DNA from: Winogradskyella ludwigii
GTDB taxonomy: Bacteria; Bacteroidota; Bacteroidia; Flavobacteriales; Flavobacteriaceae
NCBI RefSeq assembly: GCF_013403985.1
Contig: NZ_JABFDF010000002.1
Coordinates: 434,001-498,000 of the forward strand
DNA: 64,000 nucleotides
Direction of reading: 5' to 3'
In this document: piece after piece, positions 8,766-15,951 of the stretch
How positions within the stretch are numbered: position 1 is the stretch's first letter
How the letters are laid out: each line of letters starts with the position of its first letter
Notes under the pieces: generated by a model
Databases searched by the model: none
Seen by the model: the letters and a program-made list of their open reading frames with translations, nothing else
What the model was told of the DNA's origin: nothing
Position numbers and translations under genes: made by a program

Positions 8766-8834
8766 TATTTAATCGATGAAATACATATATTTTTAACATA
8801 TGTCGTCAAAAGAATGTATTTCATCGATTAAATA
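8766..8834. promoter_or_regulatory. Perfect 21-bp inverted repeat; paired palindromic operator candidate
   Basis: Bases 8766-8786 and 8814-8834 are exact reverse complements (21 bp) with a 27-bp spacer. Each arm is itself a near-palindrome centred on ATCGAT (ATTTCATC|GATTAAAT, 7 of 8 half-site positions match). The two centres are 51 bp apart, close to five helical turns. No T-tract follows, so this is not a normal terminator. It lies 117 bp before the alpha/beta hydrolase start, in a 406-bp gap that holds no other gene. The best reading is two operators for a dimeric repressor; a mobile-element remnant is the alternative. Confidence 0.5.
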
Positions 8835-8950
8835 CACTACATACCGTTACTTTATTTTTAATACTAGTATTACAAATAAGTTTAAAATTATACTATTATG
8901 TAAAACTTAAACCAATATGAAGTAACTTTAAACATCTATATCTAAATAAA

Positions 8951-9877
8951 ATGAAACACTATTTAATTATTGCCCTATGTTTGGTTAATGCTATTGGTTT
9001 TAGTCAGGTAAAAACCTACTCTGAAGAAGAGTTGTCTATTACAAAATGGATTGATGGAACACTACTTACACCAATTGAGAATGATAAACCTGATTTAGCC
9101 ATAATAATTGCAGGCTCTGGTCCTACTAACAGAAATGGAAATCAAAATTTTTTAAAAAATAATTCTCTTAAAAAATTAGCGTTAGGACTTACAGAAAATG
9201 GCATTGCTACATTTAGATATGATAAACGTATTGTAAAACAAATTCTAAAAAATAATGTAGATAAAAACATGATGTTTGATGATTTTGTAACAGATGCCTC
9301 AGCTGTTTTAGATTATTTTATTGAAAAAAACAATTATAGCAACATCTATATTATTGGTCATAGTCAAGGTAGCTTAGTAGGTATGCTTTCTGCTCTTGAT
9401 AAAGCTGATGGTTTTATTTCATTAGCAGGAGCTGGTAATAATATTGGAGATGTTTTAATAGAACAAATTACCAACACAGCTCCAATCTTTGCGGAAGACA
9501 CAAAACGAGTTGTAAACAGTTTGAAAGAAGGAAAAACGACTACTGATTTTCCTGTAGCATTAAGCTCTGTATTTAATGCAGATCTTCAACCTTTTATGAT
9601 GAATTGGATGTCATACAATCCTACTGACATTTTAAAAAACCTGGAGATGCCTATACTTATTATTAATGGCACAAAAGATCTTCAAGTTTCTGTCAAGGAA
9701 GCCGAATTATTAAAAGCGGCTAATGAAGAAGCTAAACTCGTAATTATAGAAAACATGAATCACGTACTTTTTGAAATAGAAGGAGGTGATTTAGAGAATT
9801 CAAAATCTTATAACGAATCATTTAGAGAAATTTCTCCAGTACTCATTAAAAGCATAACGGACTTTATAAAACTCTAA
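8951..9877 (+). CDS. Secreted alpha/beta hydrolase
   Basis: A 308-residue protein with a signal peptide (cut near FSQ, residue 19). The fold is alpha/beta hydrolase: oxyanion-hole segment IIAGSGPTNRNGN (52-64), nucleophile elbow GHSQG (S138), an acid in the INGTKDLQV segment and a final histidine in NMNHVLFE. The IAGSGPTNR motif is typical of the group annotated as alpha/beta hydrolase family or serine aminopeptidase S33. It is probably a periplasmic esterase, substrate unknown. It is preceded by the paired palindromes at 8766-8834 and followed by two terminators. Confidence 0.88.
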   Translation: MKHYLIIALCLVNAIGFSQVKTYSEEELSITKWIDGTLLTPIENDKPDLAIIIAGSGPTNRNGNQNFLKNNSLKKLALGLTENGIATFRYDKRIVKQILKNNVDKNMMFDDFVTDASAVLDYFIEKNNYSNIYIIGHSQGSLVGMLSALDKADGFISLAGAGNNIGDVLIEQITNTAPIFAEDTKRVVNSLKEGKTTTDFPVALSSVFNADLQPFMMNWMSYNPTDILKNLEMPILIINGTKDLQVSVKEAELLKAANEEAKLVIIENMNHVLFEIEGGDLENSKSYNESFREISPVLIKSITDFIKL

Positions 9878-9905
9878 TCACGCACTCTAATTTCTTTTTA
9901 AGCAT

Positions 9906-9950
9906 AAAAAAGCATCTCTTCTAATAACTATTAGTAGGAGATGCTTTTTT
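9906..9950 (+). terminator. Long intrinsic terminator after the alpha/beta hydrolase
   Basis: A 13-bp outer stem (AAAAAAGCATCTC / GAGATGCTTTTTT) encloses a 6-bp inner stem (CTAATA / TATTAG). The 3' arm ends in eight T. It starts 28 bp after the hydrolase stop. Confidence 0.88.
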
Positions 9951-9971
9951 TTAAACTAACTAAATAAAATG

Positions 9972-9999
9972 AAAAGCATCCCAACCACGAGATGCTTTT
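9972..9999 (+). terminator. Second terminator sharing the AGCATC/GATGCT core
   Basis: A 9-bp stem AAAAGCATC / GATGCTTTT with a 10-base loop, 22 bp after the first terminator. It shares the AGCATC...GATGCTTTTT core and flanking CTAACTAA sequence with the first one, so the pair probably arose by a local duplication. Confidence 0.7.
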
Positions 10000-10148
10000 T
10001 CTAACTAACCAACCAACGTAATGTTACGATTTTGTAGTGTGTTACGCTTTGGTAACTATCGTATTAATCATTACGTTTAGTATATTACAAATGGCGTGCC
10101 AAACTTCATTTTTTAATTTATTTCATTAAACTGTAACAAAACAATTTT

Positions 10149-10180
10149 TTTGCATACTAATAAAATATAGTATATCTTTA
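10149..10180 (+). promoter_or_regulatory. Putative promoter of the SPFH operon
   Basis: TTTG at 10149-10152 and TATCTTTA (7 of 8 bases of TAnnTTTG) at 10173-10180 are separated by 20 bp, which fits the Bacteroidota housekeeping promoter. The start of transcription would fall about 10185-10190, giving a leader of about 50 bases before the ATG at 10240. Confidence 0.5.
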
Positions 10181-10200
10181 TGATATCATTTTAATATCAT
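10180..10200. promoter_or_regulatory. Palindromic operator candidate overlapping the SPFH promoter
   Basis: ATGATAT (10180-10186) and ATATCAT (10194-10200) form a perfect 7-bp inverted repeat with a 7-bp spacer; ATGATATCAT (10180-10189) is also a perfect 10-bp palindrome. Related ATCATTTTAAT / GATTTTAATGAT elements follow to 10215. The site begins on the last base of the -7 box and covers the expected start of transcription, where a repressor would block initiation. The ribbon-helix-helix protein encoded at the end of this operon is a possible, unproven binder. Confidence 0.45.
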
Positions 10201-10239
10201 ATTGATTTTAATGATTGTTAACCAACTAAATTTTAAATT

Positions 10240-11100
10240 ATGAAAGAAGAAAAAATCATCGTTCCAGCAAATGGCTACTTAATGCTATTTTTATTTATAA
10301 TACTCTTCTTTGGAAGCATAGCCCTTATTCCTATAACAAAAACTGGTTGGTCTGTATTTGGTATTGTTGCAGCTATAGTCTTAGCCTGCGGATTCTTAAT
10401 GGTACAACCAAATGGATCTAGAGTTTTATTGTTATTTGGAAAATATGTTGGTACTATAAAGCAAAATGGTTTTTATTGGGTGAATCCTTTTTACACTAAA
10501 AAGAAGATTTCATTAAGAGCGAGTAACTTTGATAGTGAACGTCTAAAAGTGAATGATAAATTAGGAAACCCAATTATGATAAGTACTATATTAGTTTGGC
10601 GTGTTCATAATACCTATAAAGCAGCTTTTGATGTCGATAATTACGAAAATTTTGTACGTGTACAAACTGATGCTGCAGTTAGAAAACTAGCAAGTATGTA
10701 TCCTTATGACAATTTTGCAGACGAAGGTGTTGACGAAGATATTACATTACGTTCTAGTGTTAATGAAGTTAGCAATGCTTTGGAAAAAGAAATAGACGAG
10801 CGTTTATCCATTGCTGGTATCGAAGTCCTAGAAGCACGTATTGGTTATTTAGCTTATGCGCAAGAAATTGCAAATGCGATGTTAAAACGCCAACAAGCTA
10901 CAGCAATTGTTGCTGCTAGACATAAAATTGTAGAAGGTGCTGTAAGCATGGTAGAAATGGCCATAGAGCAACTTAGCAAAAAAAATGTTATAGATCTAGA
11001 TGAAGAACGAAAAGCAGCTATGGTAAGTAACCTTATGGTTGTGCTTTGTGGTGATAAAGATGCTTCACCTGTTTTAAATACAGGAACTTTAAACCATTAA
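10240..11100 (+). CDS. SPFH/band-7 domain membrane protein
   Basis: A 286-residue protein with two N-terminal membrane helices (about 12-32 and 37-57) and then an SPFH/prohibitin domain (about 58-250). Family-like segments include [19 protein letters not shown], a basic [15 protein letters not shown] stretch and the helical [19 protein letters not shown] region. SPFH proteins form large membrane-bound ring or cage complexes that organise membrane domains and often associate with proteases. The lone copy here starts a five-gene unit with very short junctions, and the small neighbours are probably accessory. It starts at ATG after a candidate promoter/operator at 10149-10200. Confidence 0.93.
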   Translation: MKEEKIIVPANGYLMLFLFIILFFGSIALIPITKTGWSVFGIVAAIVLACGFLMVQPNGSRVLLLFGKYVGTIKQNGFYWVNPFYTKKKISLRASNFDSERLKVNDKLGNPIMISTILVWRVHNTYKAAFDVDNYENFVRVQTDAAVRKLASMYPYDNFADEGVDEDITLRSSVNEVSNALEKEIDERLSIAGIEVLEARIGYLAYAQEIANAMLKRQQATAIVAARHKIVEGAVSMVEMAIEQLSKKNVIDLDEERKAAMVSNLMVVLCGDKDASPVLNTGTLNH

Positions 11101-11101
11101 A

Positions 11102-11290
11102 ATGAATCAAAAACAGATTTACAGTATAGCGATAGGAGCATCTATTGGAAGTAGTATAGGCACCACAATTGGTGCCATAACAGATACCATTGCAACGAGT
11201 TTAATATTTGGTTCAATTATCGGAACAATATTAGGTCTTATATTTGCCTTCGTGATTTATAAGACAGACCGTAAAAATGATACATTATGA
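11102..11290 (+). CDS. Small glycine-rich two-helix membrane protein
   Basis: A 62-residue protein with two hydrophobic helices (about 8-30 and 33-53). The first is rich in small residues in a spacing resembling a glycine zipper (IGASIGSSIGTTIGAITD). It starts one base after the SPFH stop and overlaps the next ORF by four bases (ATGA), so it is cotranslated. Its role is unknown; given the partner, it may pack against the SPFH complex in the membrane. Confidence 0.7.
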   Translation: MNQKQIYSIAIGASIGSSIGTTIGAITDTIATSLIFGSIIGTILGLIFAFVIYKTDRKNDTL

Positions 11291-11445
11291 AAGAATATAA
11301 AGTGGTGACACCTAAATTAGGCTTCAGAAATCGTATTCAAAATTTTGAAGATCTTCTCAATCAATATGCTCGTGAAGGTTGGGTTGTTAAGGATATTGCT
11401 GTGAATTGGTCTTCGGTAGTTTTTGAACGTGACAAAAATAGATAA
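11287..11445 (+). CDS. DUF4177-like 52-residue protein
   Basis: This small gene runs from ATG at 11287 to TAA at 11443-11445 and gives 52 residues. It starts MKEYKVVTPKLGFRNR and contains the core LLNQYAREGWVVKDIA followed by a beta strand (WSSVVFERDK). That pattern (YKVV ... LN.YA.EGW.....) fits the DUF4177 family of very small alpha/beta proteins. It overlaps its upstream neighbour by ATGA and its downstream neighbour by one base (TAATG), which is strong evidence for a real gene in the SPFH operon. Confidence 0.8.
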   Translation: MKEYKVVTPKLGFRNRIQNFEDLLNQYAREGWVVKDIAVNWSSVVFERDKNR

Positions 11446-11963
11446 TGAAAATCTTTAAAGAAGAACAACGTTTCAATCAATTATGGCTAATTGTGCTAAT
11501 GTCAATCAGCATTTTAGTGCCTATTGGTATTATATTAAAAACGTACCTTGAAGACCCTAAAAATTTTTCGTTAGATAAATTATTTTCAATCCTAGGAATT
11601 TTGATCTTTGCTTTTGGAGTACTATTTGTATTTAAACTAACCACTAGAATAGACGGAGAAGGAATTCATTATCAATTCTTCCCTTTTCATTGGAAGCTTA
11701 AAGCTATTAAATGGAATGAAATTAATATAGTCTATGTTAGAACCTATAGTCCTATTAGCGAATATGGTGGTTGGGGATTAAAAGGTGGAGCAATGTGGAA
11801 TGGAGCTAAAGGAAAAGCTATAAACGTTTCTGGCAATGTTGGAATTCAATTAGAACTAAAAAATGGCAAAAAACTTTTAATTGGTACACAAAAACAAAAC
11901 GATGCTAAAGCCGTATTAGCGACCTATAAAACAAAATTAATTAAGAAAACAATAAATGTCTAA
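11445..11963 (+). CDS. Membrane protein with C-terminal PH-like beta domain
   Basis: A 172-residue protein with two membrane helices (about 12-32 and 44-65) and a soluble beta-rich domain (66-165). The domain has TRIDGEGIHYQFFPFHWK, then IKWNEINIVYVRTYSPI and LELKNGKKLLIGTQ. This strand pattern is like bacterial PH-type domains at a membrane surface, but I do not recognise a named family with certainty. It is fourth in the SPFH operon with a TAATG overlap at the start, and its end overlaps the next gene by eight bases. Confidence 0.72.
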   Translation: MKIFKEEQRFNQLWLIVLMSISILVPIGIILKTYLEDPKNFSLDKLFSILGILIFAFGVLFVFKLTTRIDGEGIHYQFFPFHWKLKAIKWNEINIVYVRTYSPISEYGGWGLKGGAMWNGAKGKAINVSGNVGIQLELKNGKKLLIGTQKQNDAKAVLATYKTKLIKKTINV

Positions 11964-12135
11964 AAAGAAAGCCTTTGCACTACGAATGAATGAAGATATG
12001 CTGAAAGCCGTTGAAAAATGGGCTTCAGATGAATTTCGTAGTACTAACGGCCAGATAGAATGGATGCTAATGCAGTATCTAAAAGAACATAACCGGCAAC
12101 CCAAGCCAAAAGATAATTCAACAGAAAAAAAGTGA
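11956..12135 (+). CDS. Ribbon-helix-helix (Arc-type) DNA-binding protein, 59 residues
   Basis: ATG at 11956 to TGA at 12133-12135 gives 59 residues. It begins MSKKKAFALRMNEDMLKAVE, a beta strand then helix, and continues STNGQIEWMLMQYLKEH, the second helix. This is the Arc/MetJ-type ribbon-helix-helix pattern (FALR for the DNA-reading strand, then ...S.NG.IE..L..YL). Its start overlaps the previous gene by eight bases and a terminator overlaps its end. It may regulate its own operon through the palindrome at 10180-10200; this is inference. Confidence 0.82.
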   Translation: MSKKKAFALRMNEDMLKAVEKWASDEFRSTNGQIEWMLMQYLKEHNRQPKPKDNSTEKK

Positions 12136-12155
12136 TCGGAAACGGTCACTTTTTT
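12126..12155 (+). terminator. Terminator ending the SPFH operon
   Basis: A 13-bp stem with a GAAA tetraloop: AAAAAAGTGATCG, GAAA, CGGTCACTTTTTT (one G-T wobble). It overlaps the last codons of the ribbon-helix-helix gene and closes the five-gene unit. Confidence 0.9.
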
Positions 12156-12200
12156 AGGTTTAAATTTTTGTATTTTGCAGACACAAAAATAAAACCATCT

Positions 12201-13511
12201 ATGGATACCACTCCAATTTTTACTGACGATACTATTGTATTTGGACTCTTAATGTTAGCCTTAGGCTTTGTATTTGTTACAGAATCTATTAAAACAGGTT
12301 TTTGGTCCAAATTCTATAAGATAGTTCCTGGTTTATTTATGGCTTACATGGTTCCTGCTGTTTTAACCACTACAGGTTTAATTTCTCCAGAATGGACAAC
12401 CATATCAGAAGATGGTGTACTCACAGAACACAGTTCTAGTTTATATTATGTGGCAAGTCGGTATTTACTGCCTGCTGCTTTAGTTCTCATGACGTTAAGT
12501 ATAGATTTAAAAGCTGTTTTTAATTTAGGTTGGAAAGCGCTAGTGATGTTCTTCACAGGAACTATAGGAATTGTAATTGGAGGACCAATTGCTATTTTAT
12601 TAATTTCAACAGTTTCACCAGACACCGTTGGAGGCATTGGACCAGATGCCGTTTGGAGAGGACTTTCAACTCTTGCCGGAAGTTGGATTGGTGGTGGCGC
12701 CAACCAAACTGCCATGTTAGAAATTTATGGTTATAACCAAGCAAAATACGGAGGAATGGTATTTGTTGATATTGTCGTAGCTAATATTTGGATGGCAATA
12801 ATACTCATTGGTATCGGAAAAAGAAACCGAATTAATAAATGGTTAAAAGCAGATACATCTTCTATTGAAGAATTAAAGGAAAAAATGTCTACGTTTTCTG
12901 AAAAAGTAAAACGAAACCCATCACTTACAGATATTATGGTTATTTGTGCTATTGCATTTGGCACAGTAAGTATCGCGCATTTAAGCGCTAATTATTTAGC
13001 TCCACTATTTGAAGGCATAGTAACAGATATTAAATCACCAACCACTAGGAATATATTTACTTTTTTAGGATCTAAATTCTTTTGGATGATAAGCGTTGCC
13101 ACTATTATCGCTATTGTGTTATCTAATACAAAAGCCAAAAATTATGAAGGAGCCGGAGCAAGTAAATTTGGAAGTGTTTTTATCTACATACTTGTTGCTA
13201 GCATAGGAATGAAAATGGATTTAATGATGATTTTTGACAACCTTGGACTTATTGCCATTGGTGTAGTTTGGATGACAATTCATGCATTCCTGCTGATCTT
13301 TGTTGCTAAAATAATTAAAGCACCTTATTTCTTTTTAGCTGTTGGGAGTCAGGCTAATGTTGGTGGTGCAGCCTCTGCTCCTATTGTAGCATCTGCTTTT
13401 CATCCATCGTTAGCAACTGTTGGAGTCTTATTGGCTGTTTTTGGTTATGCTGTTGGAACAATTGCTGCAATTGGATGTACAATTTTAATGGAATTAGCAG
13501 CGGTTAGTTAG
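12201..13511 (+). CDS. DUF819 family membrane transporter
   Basis: A 436-residue protein with about 11-12 predicted helices. Two glycine-rich motifs face each other in the two halves, GGGANQTAM (first half) and SQANVGGAASAP (second half), as expected for a DUF819 carrier of the inverted-repeat type. The substrate is not established for the family. I start it at ATG 12201, not at an in-frame ATG at 12132: the extra 23 residues would lie inside the terminator hairpin and are soluble and unconserved-looking, whereas the protein from 12201 begins MDTTPIFTDDTIVFGLLMLA, a normal first helix. Confidence 0.9.
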   Translation: MDTTPIFTDDTIVFGLLMLALGFVFVTESIKTGFWSKFYKIVPGLFMAYMVPAVLTTTGLISPEWTTISEDGVLTEHSSSLYYVASRYLLPAALVLMTLSIDLKAVFNLGWKALVMFFTGTIGIVIGGPIAILLISTVSPDTVGGIGPDAVWRGLSTLAGSWIGGGANQTAMLEIYGYNQAKYGGMVFVDIVVANIWMAIILIGIGKRNRINKWLKADTSSIEELKEKMSTFSEKVKRNPSLTDIMVICAIAFGTVSIAHLSANYLAPLFEGIVTDIKSPTTRNIFTFLGSKFFWMISVATIIAIVLSNTKAKNYEGAGASKFGSVFIYILVASIGMKMDLMMIFDNLGLIAIGVVWMTIHAFLLIFVAKIIKAPYFFLAVGSQANVGGAASAPIVASAFHPSLATVGVLLAVFGYAVGTIAAIGCTILMELAAVS

Positions 13512-13562
13512 CAAGATTAAAACAATTATAAGATATTTGCGCACCTAATAATTAAGCCAAAC

Positions 13563-14273
13563 ATGACAAAATTAAACAAAGCTTTAAGTCTCATTATTTT
13601 AATAGTACTTGCCGTTTCTTGTGGTAAGAAAAACGATGCTAATTTCACCTTAAAAGGAAAAGTTAAAGGCTTGAAAAAAGGAATTGTATATCTACAGAAA
13701 GATGGAGATTCTAGTATTGTAGATTTAGATTCTATAGTAATTGCTGGTCAAACTGAATTTGAATTACATACAGACCTCGAAGAACCAATGTTACTTTATT
13801 TAAAACTCTTTAAAAATGATGGAAAAGAACATTATATTCCTTTTTTCGCAGATAAAGGAGTGACTGAAATTAGCACTACTTTAAAAAGCTTTAATTATGA
13901 ATCAGAAATAAAAGGCTCTAAACAACAAGAGCTTATTGAAGAGTATTTAAGCTTTATAACTAAATTTAAAGACAAAAATCTAGATATCATCGAAGCGAGT
14001 TATATGGCTCAAAAGCGCAATGATAGTATAGCATTAGATTCATTAAATAACTTAGCAGATTTACTTATAAAACGTAAATATGCTTATACTATTCAATTTG
14101 CAATGAATAATAAGGATAGTGAAGTTGCACCTTACTTAGCCTTAACGCAATCTAATAATATAAATCCAGTCTATATAGATTCAATTTACAACAGCTTAGG
14201 TACCGAAATTAAAAACTCGTTATATGGTAAAAAGTTGAACGATGCTATTACGGCTAGAAAATCTGCAGAATAG
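13563..14273 (+). CDS. Lipoprotein with DUF4369-type beta domain
   Basis: A 236-residue lipoprotein. Its signal peptide ends in the lipobox LAVSC with Cys 20 followed by GKKND. Residues 25-115 resemble the DUF4369 beta domain often fused to thioredoxin (NFTLKGKVKGLKKGIVYLQK ... DSIVIAGQTEFEL). The C-terminal half (120-230) is helical; there is no thioredoxin CxxC motif here, so it is the short form. It probably sits in the periplasmic or surface membrane; its function is unknown. A terminator follows at 14340-14372. Confidence 0.82.
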   Translation: MTKLNKALSLIILIVLAVSCGKKNDANFTLKGKVKGLKKGIVYLQKDGDSSIVDLDSIVIAGQTEFELHTDLEEPMLLYLKLFKNDGKEHYIPFFADKGVTEISTTLKSFNYESEIKGSKQQELIEEYLSFITKFKDKNLDIIEASYMAQKRNDSIALDSLNNLADLLIKRKYAYTIQFAMNNKDSEVAPYLALTQSNNINPVYIDSIYNSLGTEIKNSLYGKKLNDAITARKSAE

Positions 14274-14339
14274 CAATCCTGTAAAATCTTTTATAAGACT
14301 ATTTGAAGTGCATTAAACATTACTACAACATAAAGTAAC

Positions 14340-14372
14340 AAAAAATCCAATCAGTATATGATTGGATTTTTT
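14340..14372 (+). terminator. Terminator after the DUF4369 lipoprotein
   Basis: A 14-bp stem AAAAAATCCAATCA / TGATTGGATTTTTT with a 5-base loop, ending in six T, 66 bp after the stop codon. Confidence 0.88.
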
Positions 14373-14434
14373 GTTAGATAAATATAGAATTTAGGTTAAC
14401 CACATTCATTAATAATTAGTCATACCCACTAAAT

Positions 14435-14470
14435 AAAAAAGCTCTAACTATTTAAAATAGTTAGAGCTTT
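14435..14470 (-). terminator. Terminator of the solo tRNA-Thr transcript
   Basis: The long stem AAAGCTCTAACTATTT / AATAGTTAGAGCTTT is followed on the minus strand by TTTTTTATTT. It lies 7 bp beyond the 3' end of the tRNA and is positioned to end its transcript. Confidence 0.85.
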
Positions 14471-14477
14471 AAAGAAG

Positions 14478-14551
14478 AGCCGATGGAGGGACTCGAACCC
14501 ACGACCTGCTGATTACAAATCAGCTGCTCTAGCCAGCTGAGCTACATCGGC
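14478..14551 (-). tRNA. tRNA-Thr (anticodon TGT), solo copy
   Basis: A 74-nt cloverleaf on the minus strand. The acceptor stem GCCGATG pairs with CATCGGC. The anticodon arm is GCTGA-TTTGTAA-TCAGC, which gives the anticodon TGT (threonine ACA). The T-loop is TTCGAGT. It is identical base for base to the copy at 33159-33232. No CCA is encoded. A promoter and a hairpin with U-tract lie immediately upstream (14552-14617) and a terminator downstream. Confidence 0.95.
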
Positions 14552-14581
14552 AAAAAAAGCTTACCACTAATTTTGGTAAGC
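14552..14581 (-). promoter_or_regulatory. Terminator-like leader hairpin before tRNA-Thr
   Basis: On the minus strand, GCTTACCA, a 7-base loop and TGGTAAGC (14559-14581) are followed by seven T (14552-14558) and then directly by the tRNA 5' end. The hairpin begins six bases after the -7 box, about at the transcription start. It has the form of an intrinsic terminator but lies between promoter and tRNA; see the matching structure at 33268-33291. Confidence 0.7.
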
Positions 14582-14586
14582 AGGCG

Positions 14587-14617
14587 CAAATTTAAAATAG
14601 ATTTTTAAATCTGCAAA
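14587..14617 (-). promoter_or_regulatory. Consensus Bacteroidota promoter for tRNA-Thr
   Basis: On the minus strand TTTG (14614-14617) and TAAATTTG (14587-14594) are separated by exactly 19 bp, a full match to TTTG-N19-TAnnTTTG. It points at the tRNA-Thr gene at 14551. Confidence 0.85.
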
Positions 14618-14622
14618 TCTAT

Positions 14623-14892
14623 TTACTTTAAATTATTGATTTTTTCAATAAGATCTCTTCCTTTTGATTCAAGGTCAGCATTAATTGCTTTAAAGTGTGC
14701 TTTTTTATTTTCTGCACCTCTATCATTTACACGAGCAATTAACTCATCAAATGTAACAATAGCTTCATCTATAACAGCTTCACTTTCTTTTGTTGGTTTT
14801 TCAGCATGAGCTAATTCCCAAACGTAAACTGCTTCAATAATATCTCCTAATACGTAGTTGATATCTTTTTTTAAATCTCTTTTATTTGACAT
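14623..14892 (-). CDS. Small conserved helical protein of unknown function
   Basis: An 89-residue, all-helical, charged protein (MSNKRDLKKDINYVLGDIIE ... GRDLIEKINNLK) without cysteine or membrane helix. I know proteins of this look in flavobacteria only as hypothetical. The start at 14892 is supported by a -7 box, TACTTTTG, 25 bp upstream (14917-14924). Nothing in the sequence suggests its role; the tRNA-Thr lies downstream on the same strand but has its own promoter. Confidence 0.75.
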   Translation of the reverse strand: MSNKRDLKKDINYVLGDIIEAVYVWELAHAEKPTKESEAVIDEAIVTFDELIARVNDRGAENKKAHFKAINADLESKGRDLIEKINNLK

Positions 14893-14916
14893 GATAATTA
14901 TTTTTTATAATAACCG

Positions 14917-14924
14917 CAAAAGTA
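14917..14924 (-). promoter_or_regulatory. Putative -7 box for the 89-residue protein
   Basis: TACTTTTG on the minus strand fits TAnnTTTG and lies 25 bp before the ATG at 14892. I see no good -33 TTTG at the expected distance. Confidence 0.5.
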
Positions 14925-14974
14925 CTAAATCCTTTTAGTTATTTGATTCTCATTATTAATTTTTATCTGAAGTT

Positions 14975-15937
14975 TTAAACGTACACTTCTAGAAGTTTTC
15001 CGTAATCTGATTTTAACGTAAAGTTTTTAATTTCAGCAGGAATCAATATCGTTTCTCCTTTCGAAATATATTCGCTTGAAACACCTGTAGAAACTTCAAC
15101 CTCACCATCTACACACATATAGATTAAAAAAGAATCGTGTGTGTTTTTAACGTCTAGTTCTGAATCTATCTCTACAAAATTTGTTGTAAAGAACGGACAG
15201 CTTACCATTTTGTTAGACGTATTCTTTTCTTTTTGATAATCGATTCTAAAATCATTTTCCATTTCAAAATCAAAAGCATCAATAGCAATGTCATTGTGTA
15301 ATTCGCGTGCGTTACCATTATCATCTACACGATCCCAATCGTAAACACGATATGTAACATCACTTGTTTGTTGTATTTCTGCCAATAGAACTCCCGCTCC
15401 AATGGCATGAACTCTTCCTGCTTCAATAAAATAAGTATCACCTTCTTTTACTGTATCAAAATTTAAAATTTTAGTTAGTGTATTATCTTCAAGGTGCTTT
15501 AGATAGGTTTCTTTATCAACGTCTCCATTAAATCCAACAATTAAATTGGCGTCTTTATCTGCTTGCATTACGTACCACATTTCTGTTTTACCAAATGAAT
15601 TGTGTCGTTTTTTTGCCAATTCATCATTGGGATGCAACTGAATACTTAAATCTTGTTTTGCATCTATAAATTTAATAAGTAAAGGAAATTCGTTCCCAAA
15701 ACGTTCCCAGTTTTTATCACCTAAAAGATCCGATTTATAATCATTTACTAAATCTTGAAGTGATTGTCCTTTTAATTCCCCATTAGAAATTACAGAAACA
15801 TCATTTGGCACTGTACTGATCTCCCAACTCTCACCTAAATCTTTAGAATCCGAAGCTTTATTAAAATGTTGATTTAATTTTTCTCCACCCCAAATTTTAT
15901 CTTTCAAAATGGGTTCAAATTTTAATGGATATAACAT
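14975..15937 (-). CDS. manA: Mannose-6-phosphate isomerase, class I (short form)
   Basis: A 320-residue type I phosphomannose isomerase of the short, Bacillus-like form. Zinc ligands are visible as Q100 and H102 in QLHPND, E119 in GKTEMWYV and H177 in EAGRVHAIG; the active-site arginine lies in TYRVYDWDR. It interconverts fructose-6-phosphate and mannose-6-phosphate in the cytoplasm, feeding GDP-mannose and surface polysaccharide or using mannose. It is last in a unit with idi and queD, 14 bp after queD. No sugar operon genes lie next to it. Confidence 0.94.
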   Translation of the reverse strand: MLYPLKFEPILKDKIWGGEKLNQHFNKASDSKDLGESWEISTVPNDVSVISNGELKGQSLQDLVNDYKSDLLGDKNWERFGNEFPLLIKFIDAKQDLSIQLHPNDELAKKRHNSFGKTEMWYVMQADKDANLIVGFNGDVDKETYLKHLEDNTLTKILNFDTVKEGDTYFIEAGRVHAIGAGVLLAEIQQTSDVTYRVYDWDRVDDNGNARELHNDIAIDAFDFEMENDFRIDYQKEKNTSNKMVSCPFFTTNFVEIDSELDVKNTHDSFLIYMCVDGEVEVSTGVSSEYISKGETILIPAEIKNFTLKSDYGKLLEVYV

Positions 15938-15951
15938 GTTTGATTTTTGTA

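Noticed and set aside
8766..8834. Rho-independent terminator
   Set aside because: The 21-bp arms are long enough, but no T-tract follows on either strand, and a clear terminator for the upstream gene is already at 8586-8613.
12132..12200. N-terminal extension of the DUF819 protein by 23 residues
   Set aside because: The extra codons lie within the terminator hairpin of the SPFH operon, and the normal first membrane helix begins right after ATG 12201.
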